The notes beneath the pieces are model-generated. The model saw nothing but the letters and a program-made list of their open reading frames with translations, searched no databases and was not told where the DNA came from. A stretch of 64,000 bases of DNA, taken from NCBI GenBank assembly GCA_021018815.1, contig JAITYX010000010.1, positions 7,703,501 to 7,767,500 on the forward strand, given 5' to 3'. Position 1 is the first letter of the stretch. Each line of letters begins with the position of its first letter. Position numbers and translations under genes: made by a program. This DNA comes from Talinum fruticosum (Eukaryota > Streptophyta > Magnoliopsida > Caryophyllales > Talinaceae). Shown here in pieces: positions 11,245 through 22,214 of this stretch.

Positions 11245-13093
11245 AGAAATGTTGAGATTTGCTTAAATATGTGAATTTTCGAATAGTACGGGCAATGAAC
11301 GTACATGAATTTAAAATATTTTCCTCCCATTTAAGAGATATTAATTTAACGGCTTGCCGACGACGAGAGTGGCCTCGCTGTTGATCCAAATATGTCTTTA
11401 TTATTAGTAATAATTAAATTAAGTTTTTTGCAATACTATCGATAATTCAATTCGCATACATGCTTATAATTCTCTTTATAAAAATTGGTTAAGCTAGTTT
11501 CATTAATTTTCACAAAATCGTAATTTGTTAATTTACTTAAATCAAAATATTTTTATTTTGAAAATTGCAACTTGTTTAACATAAAAAAATGATTCTAAAT
11601 TCCCAACCGCTATTGGAACTCGCTTGATCATATCAAACTTAAACATTGTTTACGATCCTTGTCATTAACTCTTTTTCAACTAACATCAATCCTCAACTTA
11701 ACTAACCAACTCAATTTAACATATAAATACTCTTTAACTCAACCTTTTTGTAACTTTAGACCCAAGTGTAACTTACTTCGTTCAACAAAACTTATATTTC
11801 CTTCAAACAAATTCACATCCAAGAATAACATGAGACAGCTAAATTTACACAAGTTTATAGTACAACACTTCATCACCTTTCCATAAATTAATTAATTCGC
11901 TCAAAATCCATATATTCCACAAAACATTACTTTGAGATTATTTGTGTTCTTAACATAATTCACCTCCACATATACAATTAGATTTACTAAATTTCTCCCA
12001 TTTTTACATACTTCCAAATTTAATACCCAAATTCAATCTCCATATTCCCCTTCTTTTTCTTTGACTCAAATATGGCCAATCCCAAAATACAATAAAAACT
12101 ATCAAATTAACCCAAAATTTATATCGAAACATCTCCAATTCACTTTACTAAATCTCAATTTAACAATATCAATCACAATTATACACTCCTTTTATACAAC
12201 TAATCCACCATGAACACCAAATCACAACTACTTACATCGGTTCGAATTTCTACCATCAACTTTTGAATTTATATCATAAACACCTTTTTAAACCCATGTA
12301 ATTCAATTGTTAACTAAAATCAATAAGATAATAATGGAAGGAGACAAAATTGGGTTTAGGGTTTTCACCTTGAAGGTCTAAAAGATGGATGCCCAAAAGG
12401 AGGGATGGGTTGGTGGTGGTGTGGCTAAGCTCCGACGAGCTCCTGGCGGCACCGACAACTAATTTTGGCCGGTGGGCGACTACCGTGGCTAGGCAGAGAT
12501 GGGGCAGCAGGCAGGGCCGAGGCAGGGGAGAGAGTGAGAGTGAGAGCGAGAAGGAGAGGTGCCTTCCGGGCGGCGTTGGCGCCGACTTTGGCCGGCGTTG
12601 GTGGCATCCGGTGGCCTCGACCGTGAGGCGGCAGCAGAGCGGAGAGGCTAGGCAGGGGAGGAGGAGCAGAGAATGGGAGAGAGAAAGGGGTTTGAGGGAA
12701 TGAACTCCGATATTGTGAAGTTGTAGAGGTTTTATGATTGTCATTTTTCTTTCTTTTTTCTGGTGGTAATTTCCGAATATGTTAATCAGATTTTTGGCTT
12801 GTAAAAATCAGCATTTTTGCCTCCTCCAAGCATATTTAATGTTCCATAGAATTCTCTAGAATTTAGACCTTCTTTTGGGCCAATATTACATTTTTTTGTT
12901 TAAATACACATTAATAGTTTCATGCTTATCTTCCCTCCTTATCATTTAATCCTTTTATTTTATTTATAATTTATCATTCCTTTTTAATTTAGTATTTCTT
13001 AATTTTATTTTAATAGCATTGTATATAAATCATACAATCTACTTTAAATATCACGGTTCTCTCGAAAATATAATTTTTTTAACCACCTTGTAA

Positions 13094-13163
<70 letters not shown>

Positions 13164-13387
13164 TCACGTTTATGTATATTACGTATGTGTATTTCTAAAT
13201 TTTATTTTAGCGTACATGTACATTTACAATTATTATTTTGAAATTTCGTTGGAGGACACTTTGTCGTCTTAACCGCATAACACACATATAAAAATAATCC
13301 AAACGTCGAATTGAAGTGTGCGCGCTCGATTATATAAATTTTGTAATTAGTAAAATAAATAGTGTGATTTAGGGTCGGGTTGTTACA
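10405..13387 (-). mobile_element. 2983-bp nested 'TGTAACA' element, copy 1 (probable solo LTR)
   Basis: Read on the minus strand it starts TGTAACAACCCGACCC and ends GGGGGCGTTATA(C). It is flanked by TAAC at 10401-10404 and 13388-13391 (GTTA on the minus strand). The insertion site lies within the protease-coding region, and removing the element and one flank copy leaves the reading frame continuous, which confirms the boundaries. Its first 100 bases align with copy 2 at 17768. No transposon protein is seen. The frame at 12310-12744 is low-complexity Ser/Leu-rich and not credible. A long LTR with TG start and short inverted ends points to a solo LTR of a long-LTR gypsy element or a non-autonomous derivative. 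Confidence 0.7.
13096..13161. repeat. (TA)n microsatellite
   Basis: An uninterrupted run of about 33 TA units inside nested copy 1. A shorter TA run lies at 11221-11244. Confidence 0.95.
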
Positions 13388-13391
13388 TAAC

Positions 13392-13530
13392 CAATCCTAC
13401 CACTTCCTCTTGCGTGGTTTCAAGAGAGACCTCGATTTTACCGAGTGCGTCAATCAAAGCTTGTCTATGTTTCGGGACTCAAACATTAATTGCCAAATTA
13501 AGATATCAGCCTTTAATTTCTGAAGTCGTT
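13392..13530 (-). pseudogene. Proximal part of Tat-type protease region
   Basis: The minus strand next to the nested element encodes HRQALIDALGKIEVSLETTQ and EEVVGLV. This matches the 'HREALLKVL....VP..TTPEE' segment that precedes the protease in plant gypsy polyproteins, and it joins in frame with 10219-10404 across the insertion. Confidence 0.7.
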
Positions 13531-15392
13531 TAAGGATTGGGCCTTCTTCTTTTGTTGCTTCGATCTCTTTTGGGGCTTTCTAATTTCGTTGTGGACCCGT
13601 GGTGCAATGTGTCATCAAGATCTAGTAAGGAATTGGATTGCATGACTTTCAGCTTTTCCCCCAAAAGTCTTCTTTTTCTAAGGGTGGCGTGCCCCGGACG
13701 TCATCGTTATTGTCGTCACGTTGCTTCTCGTTTCGTAGACATCCTCTTCATCACTTACCCACAGCCCTGGACTTTTGGATCTAAAGGAGGTAAGATAAGA
13801 AGTGGTTTAGATTGTCAACATCTTGGATAAAAACAGATGGGTCTTGCCGACCTAGAGTGGGTTCGATGAAAATAGCTAAGGTGCCACTAAAAGGATTTTT
13901 GTTGTTGTTTGGTTTCGGGTAGCCTTAGGTAAAGGGAGTTGGCCATTTCGAAACATGATTTCTAGTTTGTTCTCAAATGTCCAACACTATTTGGTATCGC
14001 GTCCTCGTGCACGATGGTATTTGTAAAATTTTTTCAAGTCCTAGTTTTTGGACTATTTCGTGGTTTTTGATTTTGCTCTAACAAGCGGCAATTCTATTTT
14101 TTCCTTCTTTAGGAGACAGTCAAGGGCTTTAGTGTAGGTAGTATCAATAGGAGTGTAGTCGGTATACGTGTTGAGGGGATTGGCATCTGCAGCCTCGCTA
14201 GTATTTACTCGTATTAGAGGTTTTCTTATCTTTGGAATGATAATTACCTCTAACCCGGTCGCGGTAGACAGCTCTTCTTCTATCACCAAACCAGCACCTT
14301 TAAGGGTTGAAAAATTCATCATGGGTAGGAATTTGAGGTGCTTATTGTAATTGGGCTTAAGGTTTTTCACGATGATCCCGACTCGATCTTTCTCGGAGGG
14401 TCGGTCAACCATGTTGGTAGCCTTTGCTCTCTATCTAATGAGAAAATCTGTGAAGCTCTCCTTCTCACCTTGCTTGATTAACTCTAAGTCTCCGAGAGTA
14501 ATAGGTAGATCGATGTTACAGGAGTATTGATGTAGGAACTCCTTGCATAGATCAGTCCAATGGCCGCATTATACCACTTCATTACATCGTATGGAAAGTC
14601 CAGGGAAAATGATGTGGTAAATGTCTTCCGGTAATGTTCTTAAGAGTCATTGCTCCTAAAAAGTTGCGCACGTGATAATGGGGATTCTTGGAACCTTTGA
14701 ACTTGATATTGGGCATGGTAAACTTTGGGTGTAGTTTATCCTTAGGGATTGAAGTGAATCCCTTATGATCGAAGTAATGATTACCGATCGAAGTAATGAT
14801 TGCTGAACATGGATGACTCCCTTAACATCTCTTCAATCTAATCTACATGTGGATCAGGTTGAGGTTTGGATTCACGCTTGGGGGATTCGTGTTTGGGACT
14901 ATCCGGAGGAGACAAGCTAGGTGGAGGTAGAGGACCTAATCTTTCTCCTTTTCTCAAACGTTCAACTTCCTCATCTCTCTTACTTTCATCAATAGCCTTT
15001 ATAATAGTCTTAAGATCCCTCGATATAGATGATATCTTCTCCTCTTGATCATTCTTCCTAGTTTCCACCCCGGCTATGTTCTCATTAAGTAAACCGAGAT
15101 TAATAAACTGCTCTGGTTTAAATCCATTAGAAGGGAACTCTTTCTAGGTACTATCTTATGGCAAGGAATATATTGAGCCAGTGGTGTGCACCGAAGCTTG
15201 TCGCACCGGTGTAGACCGTGGACTAGAAAGAAAAGAAGATGTGTGCGACTCTTTGGTGAGACGTTCTAATCTTTTAGAGCTTGGATTCCGACGATACTCG
15301 GCTTCCATAGACTTCCCTACTATAGCCCAAAGGATGAGGTTTAGGACCATGTGAAAGAAGACCACTTTTGGGAGGAAGGGACTTAAGTGCAA
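13531..15392 (-). pseudogene. Gag polyprotein of the Tat-type element, degenerate
   Basis: The N-terminal piece (15156-15392) and a Lys/Glu-rich coil followed by a Pro-rich stretch (14838-15068, RKGERLGPLPPPSLSPP) precede the gag core. The core (about 14400-14840) retains a YHVRNFLGAM-like match and, at 14053-14412, DRVGIIVKNLKPNYNKHL. The C-terminal segment at about 13870-14040 reads KFYKYHRARGRDT then CWTFENKLEIMFRNGQL, the '(Y/C)..H...GH.T..C..L...I..LI..G.L' pattern of plant gypsy Gag. Frames change at least four times. Confidence 0.75.
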
Positions 15393-15469
15393 GACCGCGA
15401 AGAGACTAAGGATGCTTTTATTTAGAGTACATAAAGAATGCGATGATGAGAAAGAAATGATGTATGACT

Positions 15470-16115
15470 AGACCCGGCAATCGGGTCATTCGGTTTGGGT
15501 TCGTTTCGAGTTAAGCTCGATTCGGGTCGACTTCGGTCGATCTCGTTCAGGTCCGGTTCGGATTCCGTTCGGGTCAACTTCAATTTGGGTAAACTTCGGT
15601 CGATTTCGTTCGGGGTTTGGTTCAGTTTTGGTTCGGGTCAACTTCGGTTCGGGTCAACTTCGGTTCGGTTCAAGTTTGGGTTAATCTCATTCGGATCAGG
15701 TTCGAGTTTGATTCGGGTTAATTTCGGATCAAGTCAACTTCGGGTCATAATCGGGTCACTTTTTGGGTCAAAATCGATTCAAAATTGTACCCACCAAAAA
15801 AATTGTACCATTGTAGGCACAAAAGTCCATCTTGAGAGACCCACCAACAAAAATATGGGTTGGGTCACTTTTATTGTGGTTAAATCGGTTTGGGTCATTT
15901 TGGGTTCTGTTCATAATCGAGTCAATCATATTTCCGGTCGGTTCGGTTTTGGTTCGGGTCATTTCGGTTCGGGTCGGAATCGAGTTCATTAGATTTCGGG
16001 TCGGTTCATTTCGATTTTCGGGTCAAAATCGGTTCAACTATTTCAAATATCGGTTCGGTTTGGGTTTCCGGTTGTTTGGGTTGACCCGTTCGGTTCAGTC
16101 GGCTTTGCCAGGTAT
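15470..16115. mobile_element. 646-bp element built of degenerate TTCGGGT repeats, copy 1
   Basis: It is flanked by a 10-bp direct repeat ATGTATGACT at 15460-15469 and 16116-16125. Its ends are short imperfect inverted repeats (AGACCCGGCAA / TTTGCCAGGTAT). The body is dozens of variants of TTCGGGTC/GGTTCGGG, with a unique-looking core near 15770-15870 (caaaattgtaccc...cttttattgtgg) that is shared with copy 2 at 23954. A 9-11 bp duplication suggests Mutator-like mobilisation, but no transposase is present, so the class is open. It sits in the leader of the Tat-type element. Confidence 0.65.
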
Positions 16116-16125
16116 ATGTATGACT

Positions 16126-16782
16126 TAGTTTGACATGATGATCTAGATAATGAATGACTAATCCTTAAAGAAAAGATGATAATGCATTTCCTTGTACATG
16201 AACTTAATGTTCTTTGGCTAGATGTAAGAAATGAACTCCCTTAATTTGAGATGGATTTGATTTGGCTAATGTAAATATGGACTCACCTAATATGAGAAGA
16301 ATTTGATTTGGCTAATGCTAATGTAAAATAGACTCACCTAATATGAGATGAATTTGATTTGGCTAATGCAAATGCAAAATGGGAATGTGAAAGAAAAAGA
16401 AAAGAAAGTAAAAAATAAAAACTAATCGACCAAAGATAAAGGGGATCTTCAGTAAGACCCTTTGGACTAACAGACAGTGACTACTTACACCACTTAAAAA
16501 AATTTTAGTATGACTCGGAAGTGCAAATAATGGACTAACCTTAGTAGGAAAAGGGTATTTTGACTTTTGGTTAAATGCACATAACGGATCGACTCTAAGA
16601 AATTTATTAAAGTGTTTTATTTTCATCCATGCAATGGCAAATTAGCACTCATCACCTATTCTTAAAGGCTCACAAGTAAAGGGTTAAATCTAAAACACAC
16701 ACACTCATTCAAGCATGCAAATGAAGTCAAAAGAACCACCTAATAGTCAAAAAGTTATGTGGTCAAAAGAGGTCTATACTAG
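16126..16782. other. Untranslated leader of the Tat-type element with short ~50-bp repeats
   Basis: No gene is seen. Around 16235-16380 a phrase of about 50 bases (cctaatatgagatgaatttgatttggctaatg) occurs three times. The remainder is AT-rich. Confidence 0.6.
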
Positions 16783-17343
16783 GTAGGATACATGGTGACT
16801 TGTAGTCCGAGAATTTGGTCCTCCGTGTGGGGCACAACACGGAAAAAGGTCAGAATCCTTGGTGCCTCTTGGTGAACCAAACGGTTTGACCCAAGAGCAC
16901 GTGTTACGAGAGAAGAGGTACTCGTTTCCTTGGGCAATCAAGCCTAGTTGGACCTGCCTAGGATTCGGTGGGAGCCTCATTCCAGTAAGGGTAGCGTGGG
17001 GTAAAATAAAGTTTTCCTAGGCATCCAAAACAATATTTAAACTATGTTCAAAGGTTGCTAAATGTAGGATACATGGTGACTCATAGTTCGAGAATTTGGT
17101 CCCTTTGTGTAGGGCACGGCGGGGAAAAGGCCAGAATCCTCGGTGCCTCTTGGTGAACCAAATGGTTTGACACAAGAGCGCATACTATGAAGGAAGAGGT
17201 ACCATTTCCTTCGGCAATCAAGTTTAGTTGGACCCGCCTAGGACTCTATGGGAGCCTCGATCCGTAAGGGTAAGCAAGGGGTAAAATAAATTTTTGCTAG
17301 GGGCCCAAAACAATATTTAAACTATGTCCAAAGGTTACTAAAT
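16783..17343. repeat. Tandem repeat, two units of about 281 bp
   Basis: The phrase 'gtaggatacatggtgact' starts at 16783 and 17064, and 'gtaggatgcc' starts the next partial unit at 17344. The units correspond over their whole length with scattered differences. Tandem repeats between PBS and gag, or elsewhere in untranslated parts, are common in plant Tat elements. Confidence 0.9.
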
Positions 17344-17415
17344 GTAGGATGCCTAACACAAGCACATTTTCACACTACTCAAATTTTCAAGTTTCGTCCT
17401 CTTAATAAAAAATTT

Positions 17416-17435
17416 ATCCCCGAGTGGAGTCGCTA
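17416..17435 (-). promoter_or_regulatory. Primer binding site of the Tat-type element
   Basis: On the minus strand this reads TAGCGACTCCACTCGGGGAT. It is one or two bases from TGGCGACTCCRCTGGGGA, the primer site style of many plant Tat elements. It lies a few bases downstream of the LTR end, which fixes the LTR boundary at about 17438. Confidence 0.7.
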
Positions 17436-17818
17436 CTATAGGAACCACGGCCGTAACCGCACCAGACCGGACCGAGCCTCCCCATGAATGTTTTGGTGTT
17501 AAGGTTTTCAAAAAGATGAATTTTTGAAAGTAGGGATTGATCTCTAATTAAGAGTTTCGAATTTTATTAAGTCAAATTAATATATGAAATTAGATTGAAT
17601 TGATTGGCGTTTTATTAACCACTTTATTTTATAAATTATTTTTAGAATTTACGCGATATTATTTCCTAATTAAAGAACAAAATACCTAGAAATTAGGGTT
17701 CTACCGTGAGGCTTTAGGGATAGACTGGTGTGAAAACACCGGTCCGAATCCAAGCCTTGGCTGTTGATGTAACACCCCGACCCTAATCTAATACGTTAAT
17801 AAATAAATAAATAAATAA

Positions 17819-17926
17819 AAATTTATCAATGAGCGTGTGCACTTCAATTCAAATTTTCATGTTATATATATATATATATATAACATGAAAATTTGAATTG
17901 AAGTGCACACGCTCATTGATAAATTT
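17819..17926. repeat. Perfect 108-bp palindrome
   Basis: Every base pairs about the centre at 17872.5. The arms run from AAATTTATCAATGAGC through CATGTTATATAT and back, with a TA-rich centre. The homologous place in copy 1 has only one arm, so the palindrome arose in this copy. Confidence 0.97.
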
Positions 17927-19034
17927 ATATGTTACGTATATGTACAAATCATTATGTTATGCGTTTGCAGGACTCGGATGATGTTAACATGCATGACTCT
18001 AATTTAAAAATTATATTCCACGATAATCCGAGGAATTTAAATAAGAAAAACATTGTTGAAGTTATTCCGAGTTAATTTTTTTATGCAAATAAGAAAAATT
18101 TATTATCCAAAACAGAAAAATTCACAAAACCGATTTTTTTTTGCAAACTTGTGGTTAATAATTTGAGGAATTGGGCTTGGGAGAAAAGTTGGAAGCCCAA
18201 AATGGGAAAATAAAAGAGGAATTTTGAGCTGAATTTTTCAGCAAAGGGAAGAGAGAAAAAATTGAAGAGGGGGCCTATTTCACTCAATTCAAATCTCCAA
18301 AACCCACATCCTTCATTTCTTCCTCTTCCCCAAAAACACCACCATACTCAACCTATCTCGCTGTCACCCTTGCCCCTCCGGTTGTTAGAAGTAGCAGCTC
18401 GGTGCTGCACCGGTGGGCGCCACCTACTGTTGGGCTTGGACAGCAGCCGCCTGCTCCACACCGCCGGCCACCAGTTCGCCGCCCTGCGCTCGCTCGCCGC
18501 TGTTGAGTCGCCGTCGTCGTCGCCCGTCGCCGAGAGAAAGACCACAGTCACCACCACCAACCACCCCAAAGAACTCTTCTCCTCCTTGTGATTCTTGGGT
18601 ATAATCTACAAAACCTCAAATCCTCCATTAATTTATCCCCAATTTTAAAGATAATTACTTAAATGTTGCATGCAAGGAATTATTCTGTAAACATAAGATT
18701 TTAGAGGGTTAATGTGTGGTTGTGTTTGTGAAAAAAAATGGCATTGAAATTATTATGGTTGAATGTTTATGGAAGTGGAAATTAGATTTATGAAGGTTAT
18801 TTGAATTTCAAAAGAAAATTTTGTGTGATTATGGATACTAGGATTATTGGATGAATGATTATGAATTGTGCAATTTGGGGGAAGAAATATGATCAATGAT
18901 GGTAATTAGAAACTTGATGAAAATTTAAAAGTTGAGGAATGGACATGCATGTCAAGTTTGAGCAATTTTGGGATGAAATAATGTCTTGAGGAACTTATGG
19001 ACCACAAATAAGAAATTTGAAGATTATTGGGAGT

Positions 19035-19365
19035 AAATTATATAATTTAAGCAATTTAGTTGATTTAAGTAATTTGAGCACTTTAATTGATTTAAGTAAT
19101 TTAAATGATTTAAATAATTTGATTAATGGAGAGATTTAAGTGATTTTAGTCATTTAAGTAAATCAAGTGGTTTAAATAATTTAAGTAATTTAAGCGATTT
19201 TAATAATTTAAAGAAAATAAGTTATTTTAGGGATTTAAGGAAAATAAATGAATTGAGTGATTCAGTGAAATTAAGTGATTCTAATGACTTAAGTAAATTA
19301 GGTGATTTTAGGAATTTGAGTAATTCAAGTTATTGGTAAGATTTAAGCAATTTTGGTGACGTAAG
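19035..19365. repeat. Diverged short tandem repeats (gatttaagtaattt)
   Basis: Variants of 'tgatttaagtaatttaag' follow one another for about 330 bases inside nested copy 2. No coding meaning is seen. Confidence 0.75.
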
Positions 19366-19590
19366 TAAATTAAGGGGGCAAGGTGCATAAAATAAAAGAG
19401 ATGGATTAAAGTATTCGGAGTCAACTTAAGGAGAAAGGTAAATGGATTTTGTGAATTAATACCGATAAAGGAGATCGATTTTAGTTGAGGACGTAGTTCT
19501 TAAATAATTTATAATTAATTGAAATTAACACTTCATGACATTCACAAGCTAAGAAATGTCTTTCCTAAATGAAATTCGCTTAGTCAAAAG

Positions 19591-19598
19591 TAGTAGTA

Positions 19599-19660
<62 letters not shown>

Positions 19661-19661
19661 T
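19591..19661. repeat. (TAG)n/(TAA)n microsatellite
   Basis: Three TAG units are followed by about 20 TAA units inside nested copy 2. Confidence 0.95.
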
Positions 19662-21517
19662 AAAATCAAATTACTTGAAGTATTGATCTTATTAATGAAA
19701 TATTTTACTTTAATTTGATTGTTAAGGCAATCGACATCGGTCATCTAAGTCGTCATTTCAACATGAATCAAAGGAAAGGAAACACCAAGTCTTAAGGTAT
19801 GTTTATTGCTTGTACCTTACGAAAACCGATATGTTTTTACATAACAAGATCAATGGTTTACTTAATGAAATGAACCATTTCAAATATTATTTGTCACCTA
19901 ATTATGTGGCCCGCCCCATATTAATCATATTATATCATGATTATATCATATCATATATATTTGGCCATTATCAACCGGACTTTGCCGATCGGTCTAGGCA
20001 TGCGCATATTTAGGGAAATCGATGATCGTAAGGAGCCACTCGGATAATAAATGAATAATTGTTTTACTATATTCTTCCTGTTTGATTTATAAATGAATTG
20101 AAATGAATGCGCTCAAATAAATATATCTTCACATAAATTATTTACGAGTACATGGATAAACGTGCTGAGTTTCGGCTCATTTTTTCGAAATGTTTTTCTC
20201 TGTTTTGTTTTAGGTAAGGCTAATGCGAGAGGAAAACAGACGAGTTCATTTTGGCCGTCAAGACTTAGAGGCTCACGAGTGATAGTCAAGAACGTGATGT
20301 GTGGGAGTTGTGTATGCTTTGGTTAATAAGTTATAGTCATGATGGTGCTCGATAACTTGTTGCCCGTTATGTTGTTATAATTTGGGCGTCCTACGTATAT
20401 TGAACCTCAACCTAATAAGTTATGTTTGTATGTTTCCGGTAGTTTCCTTGCTCTTTGTTAAAGAGCGGTGGTAACGCTTTTAATTCTCCTTTCCGCCGCG
20501 CTAGTTACTAATTAGTCGGTTATTATGATTAAACCGGTGATTATGGGTTTTAGGGGCATTACGGTTGACCACCCAGTGTAGGTAGCAGCTCGCACTTGAC
20601 AGATCATAGGCGCCGGCCAAGTGCCCGGGCTGAGACAGTCAGCCTAGGCCTCCGGCCCGGCGGACATATCCAGGTTTCCTTTTTTTACCTTACAATAAGA
20701 AAATAATTGGGATGCAATTTTAGAAAAAATAAATGAAAAAGATTCGCCGCTTAGTTTTTCGGAGAGAAAAACTAACAAAAAAATTTATTTTCCGTTCTTA
20801 GTATGGGAAGACTAAGACCAAAAAGGCTACAATTGACTCCATCGGTCTTTGAACCGAGAATCAAATTCAAGGGTAAGGGTACAAAATGTAAGAAAAACCC
20901 TTCCATTCCGCTCGTCCGAAGACAGTCATTACTAGTTTGAGTAGTATACTAAAAGAATGTGCTAAACACAAACATACAACATGCTAAACGATAATAAAAG
21001 AAACAAAACAGAATTAAAGGAAGGCGATAAAGAAAACAAGAAAGAAAGCGATAAAATAAAGAAAAACATAAAACTAAAAAGGTTACATCTAGCGAGGAGG
21101 AATTAAAAAGCTATTATATCTCTTTGATCCATAATAGGGACAGCGATAAATAAAACATAAATTAAATAACCGTTTGAAGGCTGAATGATTGCCCTCAAGT
21201 TGTCCCGCCTTGCCGATCCGGATCTCCACACTCGGATCTCTTGATACAACGGTGACAAATCCAAGAAAGGGCTTGTTTTTGTGAATTGTAGAAAGGGTGA
21301 GTGTGTAAGGAGTAGGAAGGATCAGTTGAATAAATGCCCAAAGATCAGAATAACTAAATATTTTTTAGCTCTTTGCACGAATTCAACGGTTTAAATAGAA
21401 AAGAGGAATGTTTAAGATTAATTTCGGCAAAGTAATGTTAGGAGAGGGCGTTATGATTAGCTTTATGTAGCGTAACTCATAGGAGAAAGTCTGTATGGGA
21501 ATGAGAGCTAAGACTCT

Positions 21518-21526
21518 CTATTTATA
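21518..21526 (-). promoter_or_regulatory. TATA box in 5' LTR
   Basis: Minus-strand TATAAATAG within the LTR, in the context 'gactctctatttataaggagag' on the plus strand. The corresponding place in the adjacent LTR-like copy (about 22740) reads TATGAATAG, a degraded version. Its position fits a U3/R boundary. Confidence 0.45.
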
Positions 21527-22214
21527 AGGAGAGACCTTGGTCACAAATGACCTAGGGTTGCTGGCCAACCATCCAAAAAGCTGAAAATAAACTGGGTCGA
21601 ATATCTTAAGATTGAACCGGATAATGCAAGGATAAAACTAGATAGAATCCGGTTCGTGGGCGCCGGCCACCTGGGTGTGCTTAGGGTTTCTTGCCTCTAG
21701 CGTGTTTCCAAAGGAGTATCCAAGCCAAAACGTAGCGTTTTACTAATCCCGAGTTGCGGGCGCCGACTAGGACGTCGTTTTGAGGGGAAAAGCTCCTAGG
21801 CTCGTGTGGACTGTTTTATGGAGCTTAAATGTAACATTTTGATGCTCGTGATCATGAAATGCAATGTTTTAACGTCGTCTTCGGTCTTCATCTCCTTGTC
21901 CGATTGGACAAAAGTAAAATGCGGTAGTCCGTACTTGGAATTTCCTGGTACACGGCACTCGGACTCTGTTGTCTCGTAAGACCTGGCCCGATTCTTGGAT
22001 CGTCCGAAAGAAAGGGAGATTTTTGGATCGACCTAAGGCAAATGGCTATTTATTTATCGCTAGGGGTTCTTTGTGGTTTATCGGCTTATGCCGCACCAAT
22101 CGAACATAGTCCAAGATCCAAATCCTTAAACAGGACTTGGGTTTTAATCATCGGGCTAACATAATAAAATACGGAATTAAAGAGATAAGAGACAACACTT
22201 TTTAGGTATCTACG

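Larger units (their letters stand above)
17768..20563 (+). mobile_element. 2796-bp nested 'TGTAACA' element, copy 2 (probable solo LTR)
   Basis: It starts TGTAACACCCCGACCC and ends GGGGCATTACG, so the ends form a short inverted repeat. The 5-bp duplication GTTGA flanks it at 17763-17767 and 20564-20568. The start matches copy 1 (10405-13387, opposite strand), as does the 'gagcg.g.gcacttcaattc' phrase about 60 bases in. It holds a 108-bp palindrome, a repetitive 'gatttaagtaattt' stretch (about 19035-19365) and a (TAA)n tract. The frame at 18262-18591 is Pro/Ser/His-rich and resembles the low-complexity frame at the same relative place in copy 1. No transposon enzymes are encoded. Confidence 0.75.
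1..22214 (-). mobile_element. Degenerate Tat-type Ty3/gypsy LTR retrotransposon (left end cut by window)
   Basis: Read on the minus strand, the parts fall in the expected order: 5' LTR (17438-22214), PBS (17416-17435), leader with tandem repeats, gag, protease, RT/RNase H, second RNase H, integrase, antisense ORFs, polypurine tract and the start of the 3' LTR (1-128). Positions 1-128 closely resemble the last part of the right-hand LTR (about 22020-22214), which supports one element. The PBS type, the extra RNase H-like segment and plus-strand ORFs between integrase and 3' LTR all fit the Tat lineage. Gag-pol is broken by many stops and frameshifts, so it is not functional. Three other elements are nested in it. 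The target duplication cannot be tested because the left flank is outside the window. Confidence 0.75.
17438..22214 (-). repeat. 5' LTR of the Tat-type element, interrupted by a 2.8-kb insertion
   Basis: The inner end abuts the PBS. The outer end at about 22214 reads CGTAGATACC on the minus strand, matching the LTR starts at 128 and 23318. Subtracting the nested element (17768-20563) leaves about 2.0 kb. It carries a minus-strand TATA box at 21518-21526. No coding sequence is recognisable. The short ORFs around 20700-22200 are incidental. Confidence 0.6.

Noticed and set aside
12310..12744. 144-codon minus-strand frame rich in Ser, Leu and Pro, with overlapping plus-strand frames
   Set aside because: A purine-rich, GC-rich patch keeps three frames open at once. 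Composition is low-complexity and there is no domain. It lies in a probable solo LTR.
15495..16128. Long plus-strand frames with Gly/Ser/Phe/Arg-rich repetitive protein
   Set aside because: They are translations of the TTCGGGT-type repeats. Several frames and both strands stay open because the repeat lacks stop codons, so this is not evidence of a protein.
18262..18604. Three overlapping open frames in nested copy 2
   Set aside because: Overlapping frames on both strands in a GC-rich patch at the same relative place as in copy 1; no conserved frame could be followed between the copies.
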